Notes: a model not told the origin generated them from the letters alone. 64,000 nucleotides of DNA from Oribacterium asaccharolyticum ACB7 (GCF_000238075.1 NZ_JH414504.1:848504-912503), one strand, 5' to 3'. Positions 28,572 to 38,502 are shown, counted from the stretch's first letter. Numbers and translations are program-made.

Positions 28572-29252
28572 TTAGTGTCGTTTCGGGGATTCTTCTTTCA
28601 GCCTATACTTTCTTCTTATATATTTATGATGCCTTTTTCCGACTTTCTTGGCACGCTCGGATAAGAGAGTATTTCCTCCCAGTACTTTTACACGACTCTC
28701 TAAAAATTGCAATTCTCTGGCAGCCTCCGCATCATCCGGATAGCGACTACAGTACTTGGAAAAGGCATCATAGGAATTTTGCCATTCTCCCGTCTTCTCC
28801 AGATAAATCGCTTCACTGTATTCCAATTCCCGGTCCGTACTGAGTCCCTTCTCTTTTGCTTCATCCAATTCTTTTCTGGCCAAATCCAAGTCATCCTGAT
28901 TTAAAGCCTCTCCTGCGGATACAATGCTCTTTTTTGCCTCAATTAAATCTTGTAATTTTGCATATTTCTTGGTGGAAATAGTCTCCAGATTCTGCAGATT
29001 TTCTTCCGCCTCGCCCAGTTTTCCCAAATGAATCTCCGCTTCTACCTTGTAAGCCAAAATATCAAACTGCAGAGCTCCAACCTTACCCTTACTTTTCTCT
29101 AAGGCAAGGTCAAAATTCTCCAGCGCCTTTTGTGCATCTCCTTTTTCCAGAGCGGTAATTCCTTCCGTTCGATAAGCCTTTGCCTCATTTTTACAAGCAC
29201 TAAGGCTGATGAGCGTAAGTAAAACAATTCCTGCCAACTTTCTTTTTATCAT
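28572..29252 (-). CDS. TPR lipoprotein
   Basis: Protein of 226 aa with a lipoprotein signal (LTLISLSAC, Cys20 as lipidation site) and tetratricopeptide-like helical repeats (EGITALEKGDAQKALENFDL and a second pair near residue 150). The C-terminus is very basic (KKVGKRHHKYIRRKYRLK), which may contact the cell wall or membrane phosphates. It is expected to be anchored outside the membrane. Function unknown. Confidence 0.8.
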   Translation of the reverse strand: MIKRKLAGIVLLTLISLSACKNEAKAYRTEGITALEKGDAQKALENFDLALEKSKGKVGALQFDILAYKVEAEIHLGKLGEAEENLQNLETISTKKYAKLQDLIEAKKSIVSAGEALNQDDLDLARKELDEAKEKGLSTDRELEYSEAIYLEKTGEWQNSYDAFSKYCSRYPDDAEAARELQFLESRVKVLGGNTLLSERAKKVGKRHHKYIRRKYRLKEESPKRH

Positions 29253-29298
29253 GGTTTTGTCCCTCTTTCTTGTCCTTCTCTTTAGTTGATTTATCGTT

Positions 29299-29736
29299 CT
29301 AAGCCTTTCCGGTCGTACCGAATCCGCCGCGATTCATATTGTTCAAGTGCTCTACTTCCACAAAATGCACCTCCGGCTGATGTGGCATAATCCGAAATTG
29401 ACCGATTCGATCATTTACATGAATTTCCGTATCTCGCATAGCCAAAATCGGCATATGAATAATGTCGTCATCCCCGCAAAAAGACTCGTCAATGACTCCC
29501 ATAGCATTGGTCTGCAATATTCCGAAGTTTTTAAAAGCCGAGCTTCTGGGAAGAACCCACATCTCATAGCCTTTCGGGAGTTCTACGGAAATTCCCATGC
29601 TGATTAAACGAAACTCCCCCGCTTTCATCTTCACCTCTTCCGCAACACGAAGGTCTATCCAGTCACTTTTCCCGTCAATATAGCATAGCTTCTCCAGCTC
29701 CTTCACATGGTACTTGATTTTTATCTTTTCTTCCAT
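29299..29736 (-). CDS. dut: dUTP diphosphatase
   Basis: Trimeric dUTPase that hydrolyses dUTP to dUMP and pyrophosphate, keeping uracil out of DNA. Motif 2 is PRSSAFKNFGI, motif 3 is GVIDESFCGDD (catalytic Asp), motif 4 is DRIGQFRI, and motif 5 is NRGGFGTTGK at the C-terminus. The ATG at 29736 has GGAG 6 nt upstream; an ATG two codons earlier is too close to it. Confidence 0.93.
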   Translation of the reverse strand: MEEKIKIKYHVKELEKLCYIDGKSDWIDLRVAEEVKMKAGEFRLISMGISVELPKGYEMWVLPRSSAFKNFGILQTNAMGVIDESFCGDDDIIHMPILAMRDTEIHVNDRIGQFRIMPHQPEVHFVEVEHLNNMNRGGFGTTGKA

Positions 29737-30127
29737 TTCCATCTCCCCCTAATCCAGGCATTTCTTTGTCTGCCTATTTCTTCCCTATAAGATTTCGTAC
29801 GGCAGGTTCTGTTCTGATCAAAAGGAGGGGAGAGAGACTCTTCGATCTCCTCTGTTTGTCGCTCTCCAATGTTCTCATCGGACTCCTCTTCGCATGCCTG
29901 CTCTTCATAATATGGCTCTTCTACACTCTCGCTCGGCTCATTTGAACATTCGCTCAGTTCTTTCGAATTCTCGCTTGATTCTTCCGCCTGTTCGTTTGGC
30001 TCTTTCGCCTCTGCTTCCAGTTCTTGTAAATAAGCCTCTATGAAGGCATCGCTTTCCTCTTCCTCAGAATCGAACCCGCCTAAGTTTCCGGGCTTTCTGC
30101 GTTCGCTTCCTCCTCCGCTTCCTCTTC
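29721..30127 (-). pseudogene. Out-of-frame acidic extension after scpB
   Basis: After the scpB stop an open frame of about 120 codons continues in the -1 frame and ends inside dut. It has no ATG, GTG or TTG start of its own. Its first two thirds are Glu/Ser-rich (FDSEEEESDAFIEAYLQELE, then similar stretches such as EQAEESSENSKELSE), just like the acidic ScpB tail before it. The simplest reading is a longer ScpB tail broken by an indel in a GA-rich tract. The last 30 codons look non-coding. Confidence 0.5.
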
Positions 30128-30907
30128 AGTACTATTCCTCAAGTCCTCTTCAAGAACTTCCCTCTGCTCTTCTTCAATCTCTTCTCTTGCAGCTTCTTCA
30201 GTCTCTTCTCCTACTGTTTCTTTAGTCTCTTCTCCCACGGTATTTTCATCGGTAGCCTCGGCCTCATCCGGCTCCAATCCGAAGCCGTCTTTTAGTTCTT
30301 CCGTAACCTCTTCCTTTAAGAGTTTCTCCACTTCTTCGGGAAGAGCGGGCAAATCCTTTAAAGAATTTACACCGAAGCGGTACAGAAATTCCTCTGTCGT
30401 AGCAAAAAGCATAGGTCTTCCCGGTGCCTCCAAACGACCCACTTCCTCGATAAGCCCGAATTCCACCAGACGATTTACCGCATGATCCGACTTGACTCCG
30501 CGGATTCTTTCCACTTCCACCTTGGTGATCGGCTGACAATAGGCAATGATGGAAAGGGTTTCCAGGGCAACATCGGAAAGTACCGGCTTCTGCGGTCTCT
30601 TCACAACCCTGATTAAGCCTTCATAGGTCTTGGGATGACTCACCATCTGATAGCGGTCCTCCAGCTTTTTGATGAGAAGCCCTTCCTGCCTCTCCTCGTA
30701 TCTTTCCCGCAACCTTTCCGCCGCAAGAAAAGCGCCATCCTTCCCCATGTTTAAGCAAGTAGCAATTTCCTCCACGGAAACGGAGCGCCCCAAGGAAAAA
30801 AGCAGAGATTCCACGAGGTTTTCCTCTTCCCTTTTCCTGATTCTGTCCTCTTCTTCAATTTCTCCGCCTAAATCCGGGACCAGAGAAATCTGTTCATACT
30901 CTCCCAA
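30080..30907 (-). CDS. scpB: Chromosome segregation and condensation protein ScpB
   Basis: Kleisin-interacting winged-helix protein of the SMC-ScpAB condensin. The core (residues 30-190) holds LSDVALETLSIIAYCQPITK and RIRGVKSDHAVNRLVEFGLI, the family signatures. A TTG start with AGGAGG 7 nt upstream is used. At 275 aa it is longer than usual because of an 80-residue Glu-rich tail that may continue in another frame. It starts 11 nt after scpA. Confidence 0.95.
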   Translation of the reverse strand: MGEYEQISLVPDLGGEIEEEDRIRKREEENLVESLLFSLGRSVSVEEIATCLNMGKDGAFLAAERLRERYEERQEGLLIKKLEDRYQMVSHPKTYEGLIRVVKRPQKPVLSDVALETLSIIAYCQPITKVEVERIRGVKSDHAVNRLVEFGLIEEVGRLEAPGRPMLFATTEEFLYRFGVNSLKDLPALPEEVEKLLKEEVTEELKDGFGLEPDEAEATDENTVGEETKETVGEETEEAAREEIEEEQREVLEEDLRNSTEEEAEEEANAESPET

Positions 30908-30918
30908 TCCGAAACCTC

Positions 30919-31734
30919 CTAATCAAACTCTTCAATTCCTGTAATATCTAAATTCTCCGGGTCTTCTTCCGAAATGCCTTCCTTCACCTCTATATGCAAG
31001 TCGGAAAACGCCTTCTCCTGTGTCAGGCTGATTTTCCCCATCTTCATTAGCTCTAAAATAGCCAAAAAGCTGACCACGGTCTCCGTCTTCCCCTTAGCAT
31101 TGTGAAGCATTTGCCGGAAAGAAAAACGGCCATGAGCCTTAGCATAGGCAAGTACATCCTTGATTTTCCCTTGCAAACTGATTTTCTCCCGCTTAATCTT
31201 TCCAAAATTGGAACGGAGCGTATCTTTCCTGTCTTCTTTTCGCCGTACAATTTCCCGCATGGTTTCCCGAAGCCTGAGAAGGTCTATTCCCTTTAAGAGA
31301 TAGTCTATATCTAGGGGAGGACTGTAGCGCTCCACTTCTTCCGGAATACTGGGCTCTTTCTGTACGCTCATCGGTGCCGCTTCTTCCTTTTTATGCAGCA
31401 GCTTTCCCATCTCCTTGTACTTTTTATATTCCAGAAGTCGCTGAACGAGCTCTTCCCGAACGTCCCCTTCCTCCTCTTCCTCTTCTTTGGCGGGAAGCAA
31501 CATTTTGGCCTTAATTTCCAAAAGTGTCACGGCCATAATCAGGAAATCGGAAATGATTTCCAAATCATCCTCTTCCAAGCGATTGACGTATTCCAGATAC
31601 TGCTCCGTAATCTGTGCAATGGGAATATCATAGATATCGATTTTATTTTTCTCAATCAAATGTAGGAGGAGATCCAAAGGTCCCTCAAAGGCATCCAATT
31701 TATACGAAATAATTTTTTCCCTCTCTCCGAACAT
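30919..31734 (-). CDS. scpA: Segregation and condensation protein ScpA (kleisin)
   Basis: Kleisin that bridges the SMC heads. The N-terminal signature YKLDAFEGPLDLLLHLIEKN and the following DIYDIPIAQITEQYLEY are intact. The C-terminal winged helix (FRQMLHNAKGKTETVVSFLAILELMK, in two parts: FRQMLHNAK and TVVSFLAILELMK) binds the SMC cap. 271 aa is normal. AGGAG precedes the ATG. A 24-bp tandem repeat lies just upstream. Confidence 0.96.
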   Translation of the reverse strand: MFGEREKIISYKLDAFEGPLDLLLHLIEKNKIDIYDIPIAQITEQYLEYVNRLEEDDLEIISDFLIMAVTLLEIKAKMLLPAKEEEEEEGDVREELVQRLLEYKKYKEMGKLLHKKEEAAPMSVQKEPSIPEEVERYSPPLDIDYLLKGIDLLRLRETMREIVRRKEDRKDTLRSNFGKIKREKISLQGKIKDVLAYAKAHGRFSFRQMLHNAKGKTETVVSFLAILELMKMGKISLTQEKAFSDLHIEVKEGISEEDPENLDITGIEEFD

Positions 31735-31744
31735 CGCTTCTCCT

Positions 31745-31792
31745 GAAAATACTTCTCTGCTTTCCTATGAAAATGCTTCTCTGTTTTCCTAT
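31745..31792. repeat. 24-bp tandem repeat in the scpA leader
   Basis: Two head-to-tail units begin GAAAATACTTCTCTGC and GAAAATGCTTCTCTGT and both end in TTTCCTAT (22 of 24 identical). A third partial GAAA follows. On the minus strand they lie directly before the scpA ribosome site, and each unit carries a GGA/GAG-rich core like a decoy ribosome site. Confidence 0.75.
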
Positions 31793-31794
31793 GA

Positions 31795-31830
31795 AACGGA
31801 CGACAGGTGTACAGCGTGCAGTATCTCGTC
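31795..31830. repeat. 36-bp palindromic intergenic repeat, copy F (half decayed)
   Basis: The right half AGCGTGCAGTATCTCGTC matches the reverse-complement consensus in 15 of 18 positions; only AACG of the left half is still recognisable. It lies about 34 nt past the stop of the metallophosphoesterase gene on the minus strand, the same kind of position as the better copies. Confidence 0.4.
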
Positions 31831-31863
31831 TACTTGTTCTTTCCCATACACAACCCGTTAATT

Positions 31864-32766
31864 TTACTCTTCCTTAGGGCACAAGTCAAAGCAAGAAAGT
31901 TCAGGAAAGTTATTTATTCGAATATTGATTGTATGGGTTCCCAGTCCTCTACTGATAAAATAGCGCTGTTCTCCTTTTTGAAAAAGCCCGCGGGGTTTCG
32001 GAACAAAAAAGCGAAATTGCGGAGTCATGAAAGCAAAAAAAGGGATGCCCACCGCCCCGCCGTGAAAATGGCCGGAAAGCAGAAGGTCGACAGGTAAAGA
32101 AAGAGCCTCCTCTATATAGAAAGGACTGTGAAGCATTGCAATGGTAAAGCACTCTTCTCCTTTTGTCTCCCGAGGATCTTCCCGTATAGCAGAAGATAGG
32201 GCATTTTCCCAGGAAGCTCTTATTTTGTCTTCCAAGTCTTTCTTTTTTTTAAAAAACAAAGGTTTGTAATAGGAAATATCCAGAGGAAAGCCCGCCACCA
32301 GTATCCCTTTTTCCGGAAAGACCGCCTTTCCATCCACCACTTCTACCCCTGTAAAAGCCTGCTGAAAGAGGGTTTTCTGTCCTTTCTTTTCCTTTTTGGA
32401 AAATAGCTTTACCTCATGGTTCCCCATAGAATAATAGACCGGATATTCCCTTGCCAAAGTAGAAAGCAATTTTGCTCCAACTTCCGCCTCATCCCTTTCA
32501 TCTGTTTCCTCCGCGGAATGACTGATGGGAAAGTCTCCTCCAATGAGAATAAAGTCCGGCTCGGCTTTTCGAATCTTCTCCAGCAGAATGCAGTTCTCTT
32601 TCCCGAATTCTTTCTCATGCAAGTCTGTCAAAAAGATAAAACGACATTTCTTTTTAATTTTAGCGGAAACGATACGATAGTTCTCCACTTTCAGTTGATT
32701 TCTTTCCCAGTAGGAATAGATAAGTGAACCGATTCCGATTACTGAAAATGTTAAGAGAATTAACAT
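31864..32766 (-). CDS. Membrane-anchored metallophosphoesterase
   Basis: Calcineurin-like phosphoesterase, 300 aa, with one N-terminal membrane helix. The metal ligands are seen in order: DLHEKEFG, GGDF, GNHE and GHFHGGAVG. This matches the YkuE/YaeI-type group, whose members have been reported to act on lipids or phosphoester bonds at the membrane. The ATG at 32766 follows AAAGGAGCAAA; the 25 residues upstream in frame lack a ribosome site. It is divergent from a small XRE gene. Confidence 0.88.
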   Translation of the reverse strand: MLILLTFSVIGIGSLIYSYWERNQLKVENYRIVSAKIKKKCRFIFLTDLHEKEFGKENCILLEKIRKAEPDFILIGGDFPISHSAEETDERDEAEVGAKLLSTLAREYPVYYSMGNHEVKLFSKKEKKGQKTLFQQAFTGVEVVDGKAVFPEKGILVAGFPLDISYYKPLFFKKKKDLEDKIRASWENALSSAIREDPRETKGEECFTIAMLHSPFYIEEALSLPVDLLLSGHFHGGAVGIPFFAFMTPQFRFFVPKPRGLFQKGEQRYFISRGLGTHTINIRINNFPELSCFDLCPKEE

Positions 32767-32857
32767 TTTGCTCCTTTCTACGAATTTTAAGCCAAATATG
32801 CTACTCTGAAATAGAAATAGAAAGCGAATCATCGCCTCCACACAGTTAGGAGTTTTT

Positions 32858-33055
32858 ATGATTAGCTACGCACCATTTTGGAAACTGATGAAAAAGGAAA
32901 AGATGAGCCAATACCGTCTCATTCGGGAAGGAAAACTTTCTGCCGGAGTGCTGAACCGTCTCAGAAACAACCAGCCTGTTTCTACGGAGAGCATCAGACA
33001 AATCTGTCTGATCTTCTCCTGCAATGTATCAGACATTATGGAATTCCTGCTGTAA
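32858..33055 (+). CDS. Small XRE-type HTH regulator
   Basis: A 65-aa protein that is a single Cro/C1 helix-turn-helix: LMKKEKMSQYRLIREGKLSA, then LNRLRNNQPVSTESIRQIC and CNVSDIMEFL. Stand-alone proteins like this are common in Firmicutes and often bind their own promoter. It is divergent from the metallophosphoesterase gene (about 90 bp between starts) and could control it. It ends in a shared terminator with ftsH. Confidence 0.85.
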   Translation: MISYAPFWKLMKKEKMSQYRLIREGKLSAGVLNRLRNNQPVSTESIRQICLIFSCNVSDIMEFLL

Positions 33056-33115
33056 GGAGAAAGAGAAAAGAACAAGGAGGTTCTGTCAGTGTATTCAAGT
33101 ATTTTCTATAAGATA

Positions 33116-33155
33116 AAAGGTCTGATAGAGCTTTACTCTATCGGACCTTTTTCTT
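33116..33155. terminator. Bidirectional terminator between XRE gene and ftsH
   Basis: A 15-nt arm, AAAAGGTCTGATAGA, pairs with TCTATCGGACCTTTT around a 7-nt loop, with one mismatch. Plus strand ends in TTTTT; the minus strand ends in TTTT. It serves both convergent genes. Confidence 0.9.
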
Positions 33156-33158
33156 GCT

Positions 33159-35213
33159 CTAAACTGTCATTTCTTCTGCTTTTGTTTCCGAAGCGGATTC
33201 CGTTTTAGCTTCTGCGCAGGATTCTGAATCGGATTCTACTTTAGCTTCTGCACCGATTGTCGCATTCACTTCCGAAGCGGATTGTTTTTCCTTAACCTCG
33301 GAAAGAATCTTCATGAATTCTTTTCCGGTAATCGTTTCCTTTTCAATCAGGAACTTGGCTATCTCATCCATTGCAAAACGATTCTCTTCTAAAATCTTCT
33401 TCGCTTCCTCGTAGCATTCCTTTAAAATACGGGAAACTTCCGCATCTACCTCTGTCGCGGTATCATCCCCGCACTCTAAAACGGCACGTCCTCCCAAATA
33501 CATATTTTCCTGTCTTGCCAGGCCCATCAGGCCGAACTTCTTGGACATTCCGTATTGTGTCACCATGGCTCTTGCAATTTTGGTCGCTTTCTCGATGTCA
33601 TTGCTGGCCCCGGTTGTTACCGTTTCAAAGACCAGCTCTTCCGCGGCTCTGCCCGCCAGACACTCCACAATCATGGAATGCAATTCCGCTTCGGTATTTA
33701 AATACTTTTCTTCCTCCGGTACCTGCATAACATAGCCCAAGGCTCCCATGGTACGCGGTACAATCGTGATTTTCTGCACCGGCTCCGAATGCTTTTGAAT
33801 TGCGGCAACCAGAGCATGACCAACTTCATGATAAGAAACAATTCTTCTCTCCTCCTTGGAAAGAATTCTGTCCTTTTTCTCTTTGCCGACCAAAACCACT
33901 TCTACAGCCTCAAAAAGATCCTTTTGACTTACCTTCTCTCTACCGTGCTTTACCGCCGTGATGGCAGCTTCATTCATCATATTGGCAAGATCTGCTCCGA
34001 CTGCTCCGCTGGTCGCCAAAGCGATTTCATCAAAATCCACGGTATGATCCAGCTTCACATCCTTGGCATGTACCTTTAAAATATTGACTCTGCCTTTTAA
34101 ATCGGGCTTTTCCACAATAATTCTTCTGTCAAAACGGCCCGGACGAAGCAAAGCCGGATCCAAGATTTCCGGTCTGTTGGTAGCTCCCATCACCATGATT
34201 CCCTTAGCGGCATCAAAACCGTCCATTTCCGAAAGAAGCTGGTTCAAAGTCTGCTCACGCTCATCATTTCCGCCGTAACGGTTATCTCTGCTTTTTCCGA
34301 TGGCATCAATCTCATCGATAAAAATAATACACGGGGCCGATTGATTGGCCTGCTTAAACAAATCTCTTACACGGCTGGCACCGACCCCCACAAACATCTC
34401 CACAAAGTCTGAACCCGAAAGAGAATAGAAGGGAACATGAGCCTCGCCGGCCACTGCCTTAGCCAGTAAAGTTTTACCGGTTCCCGGAGGCCCTACTAAA
34501 AGGGCCCCTTTTGGAAGCTTTGCTCCGATTGCCGTATACTTCGCGGGATTGTGCAGGAAATCCACAATTTCCACCAGACTTTCCTTTGCCTCATCCTCTC
34601 CCGCAACATCTTTAAAGCTGATACCGGTTTCCTTTTGCATATACATTTTGGCATTGGATTTCCCGACACCCATTACTCCGCCGGAACCTCCCACTCTTTT
34701 GGCCATCCCGTTCATAAACCAGAACAAGAGCACGAAGGGGAGCACAACGCTCAGTACAATTTGTAAAATAAAGGCGGAATTATCCGGTCTTTTTCGGATA
34801 ATCGTCACATTATGGAGATACAGTCGTTCAACCAGCTTTTCCGCGTCCGCATTGACCGGTACTACAAAAAAAAGCGGTCCCTGGGTCTTTCCCAGGCCGA
34901 GGATACTGTCCTCCGCATCCTTTTTTGCGGACGAATCCCCGGAAGTCCCTGCAGAGCCTGCACTTGGCGCGGAGCTCTTCGGATAAACCACAATCTGTCC
35001 GTCTCCCCACTCTACCTTTTCGACCAGATTCCGATCCACCATGGACAAAAATCCGGAATAACTGAGTTCCTGGTTCAGCCCCTTTCCGGTAAATCGTTGC
35101 GCCAAAGTATAAATAAAGAACGTCACCGTAGCCGCTATTAAAATAATGAGGATGGTCTGCCCCATGTTGGAGAAGCCGCCATGATCCCCATCCTTAAAAT
35201 CCTTATTATCCAT
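33159..35213 (-). CDS. ftsH: ATP-dependent zinc metalloprotease FtsH
   Basis: Membrane AAA+ protease, 684 aa. There are two membrane helices (about residues 19-40 and 149-170) around an extracytoplasmic loop, Walker A GPPGTGKT, Walker B IIFIDEIDAIG, the SRH block ATNRPEILDPALLRPGRFDR and the zinc site HEVGHA. It ends in a low-complexity tail of repeated EAK/ESxS units (GAEAKVESDSESCAEAKTES) not needed for the family. It has its own promoter. Confidence 0.98.
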   Translation of the reverse strand: MDNKDFKDGDHGGFSNMGQTILIILIAATVTFFIYTLAQRFTGKGLNQELSYSGFLSMVDRNLVEKVEWGDGQIVVYPKSSAPSAGSAGTSGDSSAKKDAEDSILGLGKTQGPLFFVVPVNADAEKLVERLYLHNVTIIRKRPDNSAFILQIVLSVVLPFVLLFWFMNGMAKRVGGSGGVMGVGKSNAKMYMQKETGISFKDVAGEDEAKESLVEIVDFLHNPAKYTAIGAKLPKGALLVGPPGTGKTLLAKAVAGEAHVPFYSLSGSDFVEMFVGVGASRVRDLFKQANQSAPCIIFIDEIDAIGKSRDNRYGGNDEREQTLNQLLSEMDGFDAAKGIMVMGATNRPEILDPALLRPGRFDRRIIVEKPDLKGRVNILKVHAKDVKLDHTVDFDEIALATSGAVGADLANMMNEAAITAVKHGREKVSQKDLFEAVEVVLVGKEKKDRILSKEERRIVSYHEVGHALVAAIQKHSEPVQKITIVPRTMGALGYVMQVPEEEKYLNTEAELHSMIVECLAGRAAEELVFETVTTGASNDIEKATKIARAMVTQYGMSKKFGLMGLARQENMYLGGRAVLECGDDTATEVDAEVSRILKECYEEAKKILEENRFAMDEIAKFLIEKETITGKEFMKILSEVKEKQSASEVNATIGAEAKVESDSESCAEAKTESASETKAEEMTV

Positions 35214-35244
35214 TCCACTCTCCTTCAGTTTTTATACGCCTATC

Positions 35245-35273
35245 ATTATACGGAACGGCCGGGGAACAGGCAA
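35245..35273 (-). promoter_or_regulatory. ftsH promoter
   Basis: On the minus strand TTGCCT and TATAAT are 17 nt apart, a near-consensus sigma-A promoter. The -10 box is about 30 bp upstream of the ftsH ATG and 45 bp beyond the leuB stop, so ftsH need not depend on leuB transcription. Confidence 0.8.
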
Positions 35274-35300
35274 GCTGAAATTCCGGAGAAGCAGGACTCT

Positions 35301-36395
35301 TTATAATACTTTTACAAGTTCATCCCCCATTTCAGAGCAGGAAAGAAGAACTATGTCCTCTTCTTTCTGTTTGGGGAAAATATCTTTCGTTCGAAATCCT
35401 TTTTGGAGCACTTTTTCCACCGCTTTTTCCACTCGGTCCGCAGCGCCTTTTTCATGCAAAGAGAAACGCAGGAGCATCGCTGCGGATAAAACGGTAGCTA
35501 AGGGATTCGCCATATTTTGCCCTGCAATATCGGGAGCCGAACCGCCACTAGGCTCATAAAGGCCAAAATCTTTTTCTCCCAAAGATGCAGAGGGAAGCAT
35601 TCCGAGAGAACCGGTAATCTCCGCCATTTCATCCGAAAGAATATCGCCGAACATGTTTTCCGTAGCAATTACGGAGAACTTTCCGGGATTACGGACAAGT
35701 TGCATCGCCATGGAATCCACAAGAGCATGAGAAAGCACTACCTCTTTTTCTTTTTCGCCCTCTTCCGTGAAGATTTTCCTCCAAAGACGGGAGCTTTCCA
35801 GCACATTTGCCTTATCCACCGAAACCAAATCCGCTCCTCTCTCTTTGGCAAGCGAGAAGGCAATCTTGGCAATTCGCTCTATCTCATGCGCGCGATAAAT
35901 CAGTTCGTCTCTGGCTACCTCTTCCCCGTTTTCCACGCGAAGAGATTTTTCTCCGAAATACAGACCGCCTGTCAATTCACGAATCATCATGATGTCGAAG
36001 CCTTCCCCTATAATTTCCTCCTTTAAGGGAGAAGCCGCTCTTAATTCCGGATAAAGCTTTGCGGGACGAAGATTACAGAAGAGCCCCAGCTCTTTTCTAA
36101 GCCGTAGGAGTCCGGCTTCCGGACGCTTTTCCACGGGAAGCTTATACCAGGGAGATACGCCTACCTGTCCGCCGATACTCCCCATAAGAACCGCATCACT
36201 TTCTCTGCAGGCGCGCAACGTCTTTTCCGGGAGCGGTTCTCCACACGCATCAATTGCCGCTCCTCCAAAGAGTTCCTCTTGAAAATGCAAAGAAAATCCC
36301 TCCAGTTCCGCCACTTTTTTCAGTACTTTTTTAGCCTCTCCCACAATCTCCGGTCCGATACCGTCTCCTCTTAATACCGTTACTTTATATTCCAT
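35301..36395 (-). CDS. leuB: 3-isopropylmalate dehydrogenase
   Basis: NAD-dependent dehydrogenase of leucine synthesis, 364 aa. The motifs are [10 protein letters not shown] at the N-terminus, the substrate Arg residues in [18 protein letters not shown] and [12 protein letters not shown], the catalytic Lys in [11 protein letters not shown], and the metal Asp residues in [27 protein letters not shown] precedes the ATG. No other leu gene is in view. I see no T-box or leader peptide in the 130 bp upstream. Confidence 0.96.
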   Translation of the reverse strand: MEYKVTVLRGDGIGPEIVGEAKKVLKKVAELEGFSLHFQEELFGGAAIDACGEPLPEKTLRACRESDAVLMGSIGGQVGVSPWYKLPVEKRPEAGLLRLRKELGLFCNLRPAKLYPELRAASPLKEEIIGEGFDIMMIRELTGGLYFGEKSLRVENGEEVARDELIYRAHEIERIAKIAFSLAKERGADLVSVDKANVLESSRLWRKIFTEEGEKEKEVVLSHALVDSMAMQLVRNPGKFSVIATENMFGDILSDEMAEITGSLGMLPSASLGEKDFGLYEPSGGSAPDIAGQNMANPLATVLSAAMLLRFSLHEKGAADRVEKAVEKVLQKGFRTKDIFPKQKEEDIVLLSCSEMGDELVKVL

Positions 36396-36525
36396 ATCTG
36401 CGCACCTCCTTCGTTTCCTCCATTTTACAGGACTTTTATTTTTTTCGAATTCTTTTTTGCTATACTAGCCATGCTGCAAGCTTGCCTTGCCCTATCATCC
36501 GATATGAATCATATAAGGAGGAAAG

Positions 36526-38502
36526 ATGGATTTTAAACTGCATGCCGATTATGCCCCGACAGGAGACCAGCCTCAAGCTATTGCCAAGCTGGTAAAGGGC
36601 TTACAGGAAGGAAATCAATTTGAAACACTCTTGGGCGTTACCGGTTCGGGAAAAACCTTTACCATGGCTAACGTAATAGAGCAGATACAAAAGCCCACTC
36701 TGATTATTTCTCATAACAAAACTCTTGCGGCACAGCTTTACTCCGAAATGAAGGAATTTTTCCCGGAAAATGCAGTGGAATACTTTGTTTCCTACTATGA
36801 TTATTACCAGCCGGAGGCCTACGTTCCCAGTACGGACACCTATATTGAAAAGGATTCCGATATCAACGATGAAATAGACAAGCTTCGAAACTCGGCAATG
36901 GCTGCTCTTTCCGAGCGAAAAGATGTCATCGTGGTTGCTTCCGTGTCCTGTATCTACGGGCTCGGCGCGCCTACGGAATATCTCAATATGGCACTCTCCC
37001 TTCGTCCCGGACAGACGCGGGATCGGGATGACTTACTCCGAAATCTCATTGAAATTCAATATACGAGAAACGATATGGACTTTCGAAGAGGATGTTTCCG
37101 CGTAAAGGGCGATACGGTAGACATTTTCCCGGCCTCCGAAGGAGAACAGGCTATTCGTGTGATTTTCTTCGGCGATGAAATCGAGGAAATCCAATTGATT
37201 GATGTCCTCACCGGAAAGGCACAGAGAAAGCTGGAACACACCATGATTTTCCCGGCCAGTCCCTATGTTATTCCCATGGACAAGCTCCGTCTGGCCTGCA
37301 AAAATATTCTTGCGGAACTGGAGGAACGGGTAAAGTATTTTAAAGAAGAGGATAAGCTTCTGGAAGCACAGCGCATTTCCGAGCGGACAAACTTCGATGT
37401 GGAAATGATTCGGGAAACCGGTGTCTGTTCCGGGATCGAAAACTATACCCGTCATCTGAATTTTGCCGAGCCCGGAGAGCCCCCCTATACCTTGATTGAC
37501 TACTTTCCGGACGACTTCCTGATTATTGTGGATGAAAGTCATATCAGTCTTCCCCAGATTCGAGGAATGTATAATGGAAATCTTTCCAGAAAGAACACTC
37601 TTGTCGACTTCGGTTTCCGTCTTCCCTCCGCACTCGATAACCGACCTCTGAATTTTGCCGAGTTTGAGGGAAAAATCAACCAAATGCTTTTTGTTTCCGC
37701 AACTCCCGGAGAATATGAAAAAGAGCATGAGCTGCTTCGAGCAGAACAAATCATCCGTCCTACCGGCCTCCTGGATCCGGAAATTGAGGTTCGTCCCACT
37801 AAAGGGCAAATTGATGATTTGCTTTCCGAAATTCACAAGGAAACGGAAAAAAAGCATAAAATTCTGGTTACCACACTGACCAAGAAAATGGCGGAGGATT
37901 TGACAAAATATTTGCAGGAAAATCAGGTCCGGGTAAAATATCTGCACTCCGATATCGATACCCTGGAACGTGCCGCCATTATCCGCGATATGCGACTGGA
38001 CAAGTTTGATGTTCTCGTGGGAATCAACCTCTTAAGAGAGGGACTGGATATTCCGGAGATTACCCTGGTTGCCATCCTGGATGCCGATAAAGAAGGATTC
38101 CTACGTTCGGAAACCTCCCTGATTCAGACTGTCGGCCGTGCAGCAAGAAACGCGGAAGGGCATGTCATCATGTATGCGGACACGATAACCGATTCCATGG
38201 AACGTACCATTTCCGAAACCAATCGAAGACGCGCCTTACAGATGGAATATAACGAGGCACACGGCATCACGCCTACCACCATTAAAAAGGCCGTCAGAGA
38301 CCTTATTGCCATTTCAAAAGTACTGGACGACGAGGATAAGGAGATCACAAAGGATATGGAATCCATGTCCAGGGCCGAAATAGAAAAGATGATCCGTGAA
38401 CTGAGTAAAAAAATGCGAGCTTGTGCTGCCGAATTAAACTTTGAAGACGCCGCAAAATGCAGAGATAAGATTGCCGAATTAAGAGCGGGATTGGAAAAAT
38501 AA
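36526..38502 (+). CDS. uvrB: Excinuclease ABC subunit B
   Basis: Damage-verification helicase-like subunit of nucleotide excision repair, 658 aa. Walker A is [10 protein letters not shown]; the beta-hairpin that clamps DNA is in [20 protein letters not shown]; helicase motif II is [10 protein letters not shown]; motif VI is QTVGRAARN. The C-terminal UVR domain ([20 protein letters not shown]) that binds UvrA/UvrC is present. AAGGAGG precedes the ATG. A TATACT box lies at 36461. It is monocistronic; uvrA and uvrC are not nearby. Confidence 0.99.
   Translation: MDFKLHADYAPTGDQPQAIAKLVKGLQEGNQFETLLGVTGSGKTFTMANVIEQIQKPTLIISHNKTLAAQLYSEMKEFFPENAVEYFVSYYDYYQPEAYVPSTDTYIEKDSDINDEIDKLRNSAMAALSERKDVIVVASVSCIYGLGAPTEYLNMALSLRPGQTRDRDDLLRNLIEIQYTRNDMDFRRGCFRVKGDTVDIFPASEGEQAIRVIFFGDEIEEIQLIDVLTGKAQRKLEHTMIFPASPYVIPMDKLRLACKNILAELEERVKYFKEEDKLLEAQRISERTNFDVEMIRETGVCSGIENYTRHLNFAEPGEPPYTLIDYFPDDFLIIVDESHISLPQIRGMYNGNLSRKNTLVDFGFRLPSALDNRPLNFAEFEGKINQMLFVSATPGEYEKEHELLRAEQIIRPTGLLDPEIEVRPTKGQIDDLLSEIHKETEKKHKILVTTLTKKMAEDLTKYLQENQVRVKYLHSDIDTLERAAIIRDMRLDKFDVLVGINLLREGLDIPEITLVAILDADKEGFLRSETSLIQTVGRAARNAEGHVIMYADTITDSMERTISETNRRRALQMEYNEAHGITPTTIKKAVRDLIAISKVLDDEDKEITKDMESMSRAEIEKMIRELSKKMRACAAELNFEDAAKCRDKIAELRAGLEK

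Noticed and set aside
29980..30127. Programmed -1 frameshift in scpB
   Set aside because: No X-XXY-YYZ heptamer in the right frame and no stimulatory hairpin or pseudoknot was seen, so an indel is preferred.
37033..37947. 304-codon minus-strand ORF
   Set aside because: Antisense to uvrB; the translation is Ile/Phe/Asn-rich without domain signal, as expected of a shadow frame.
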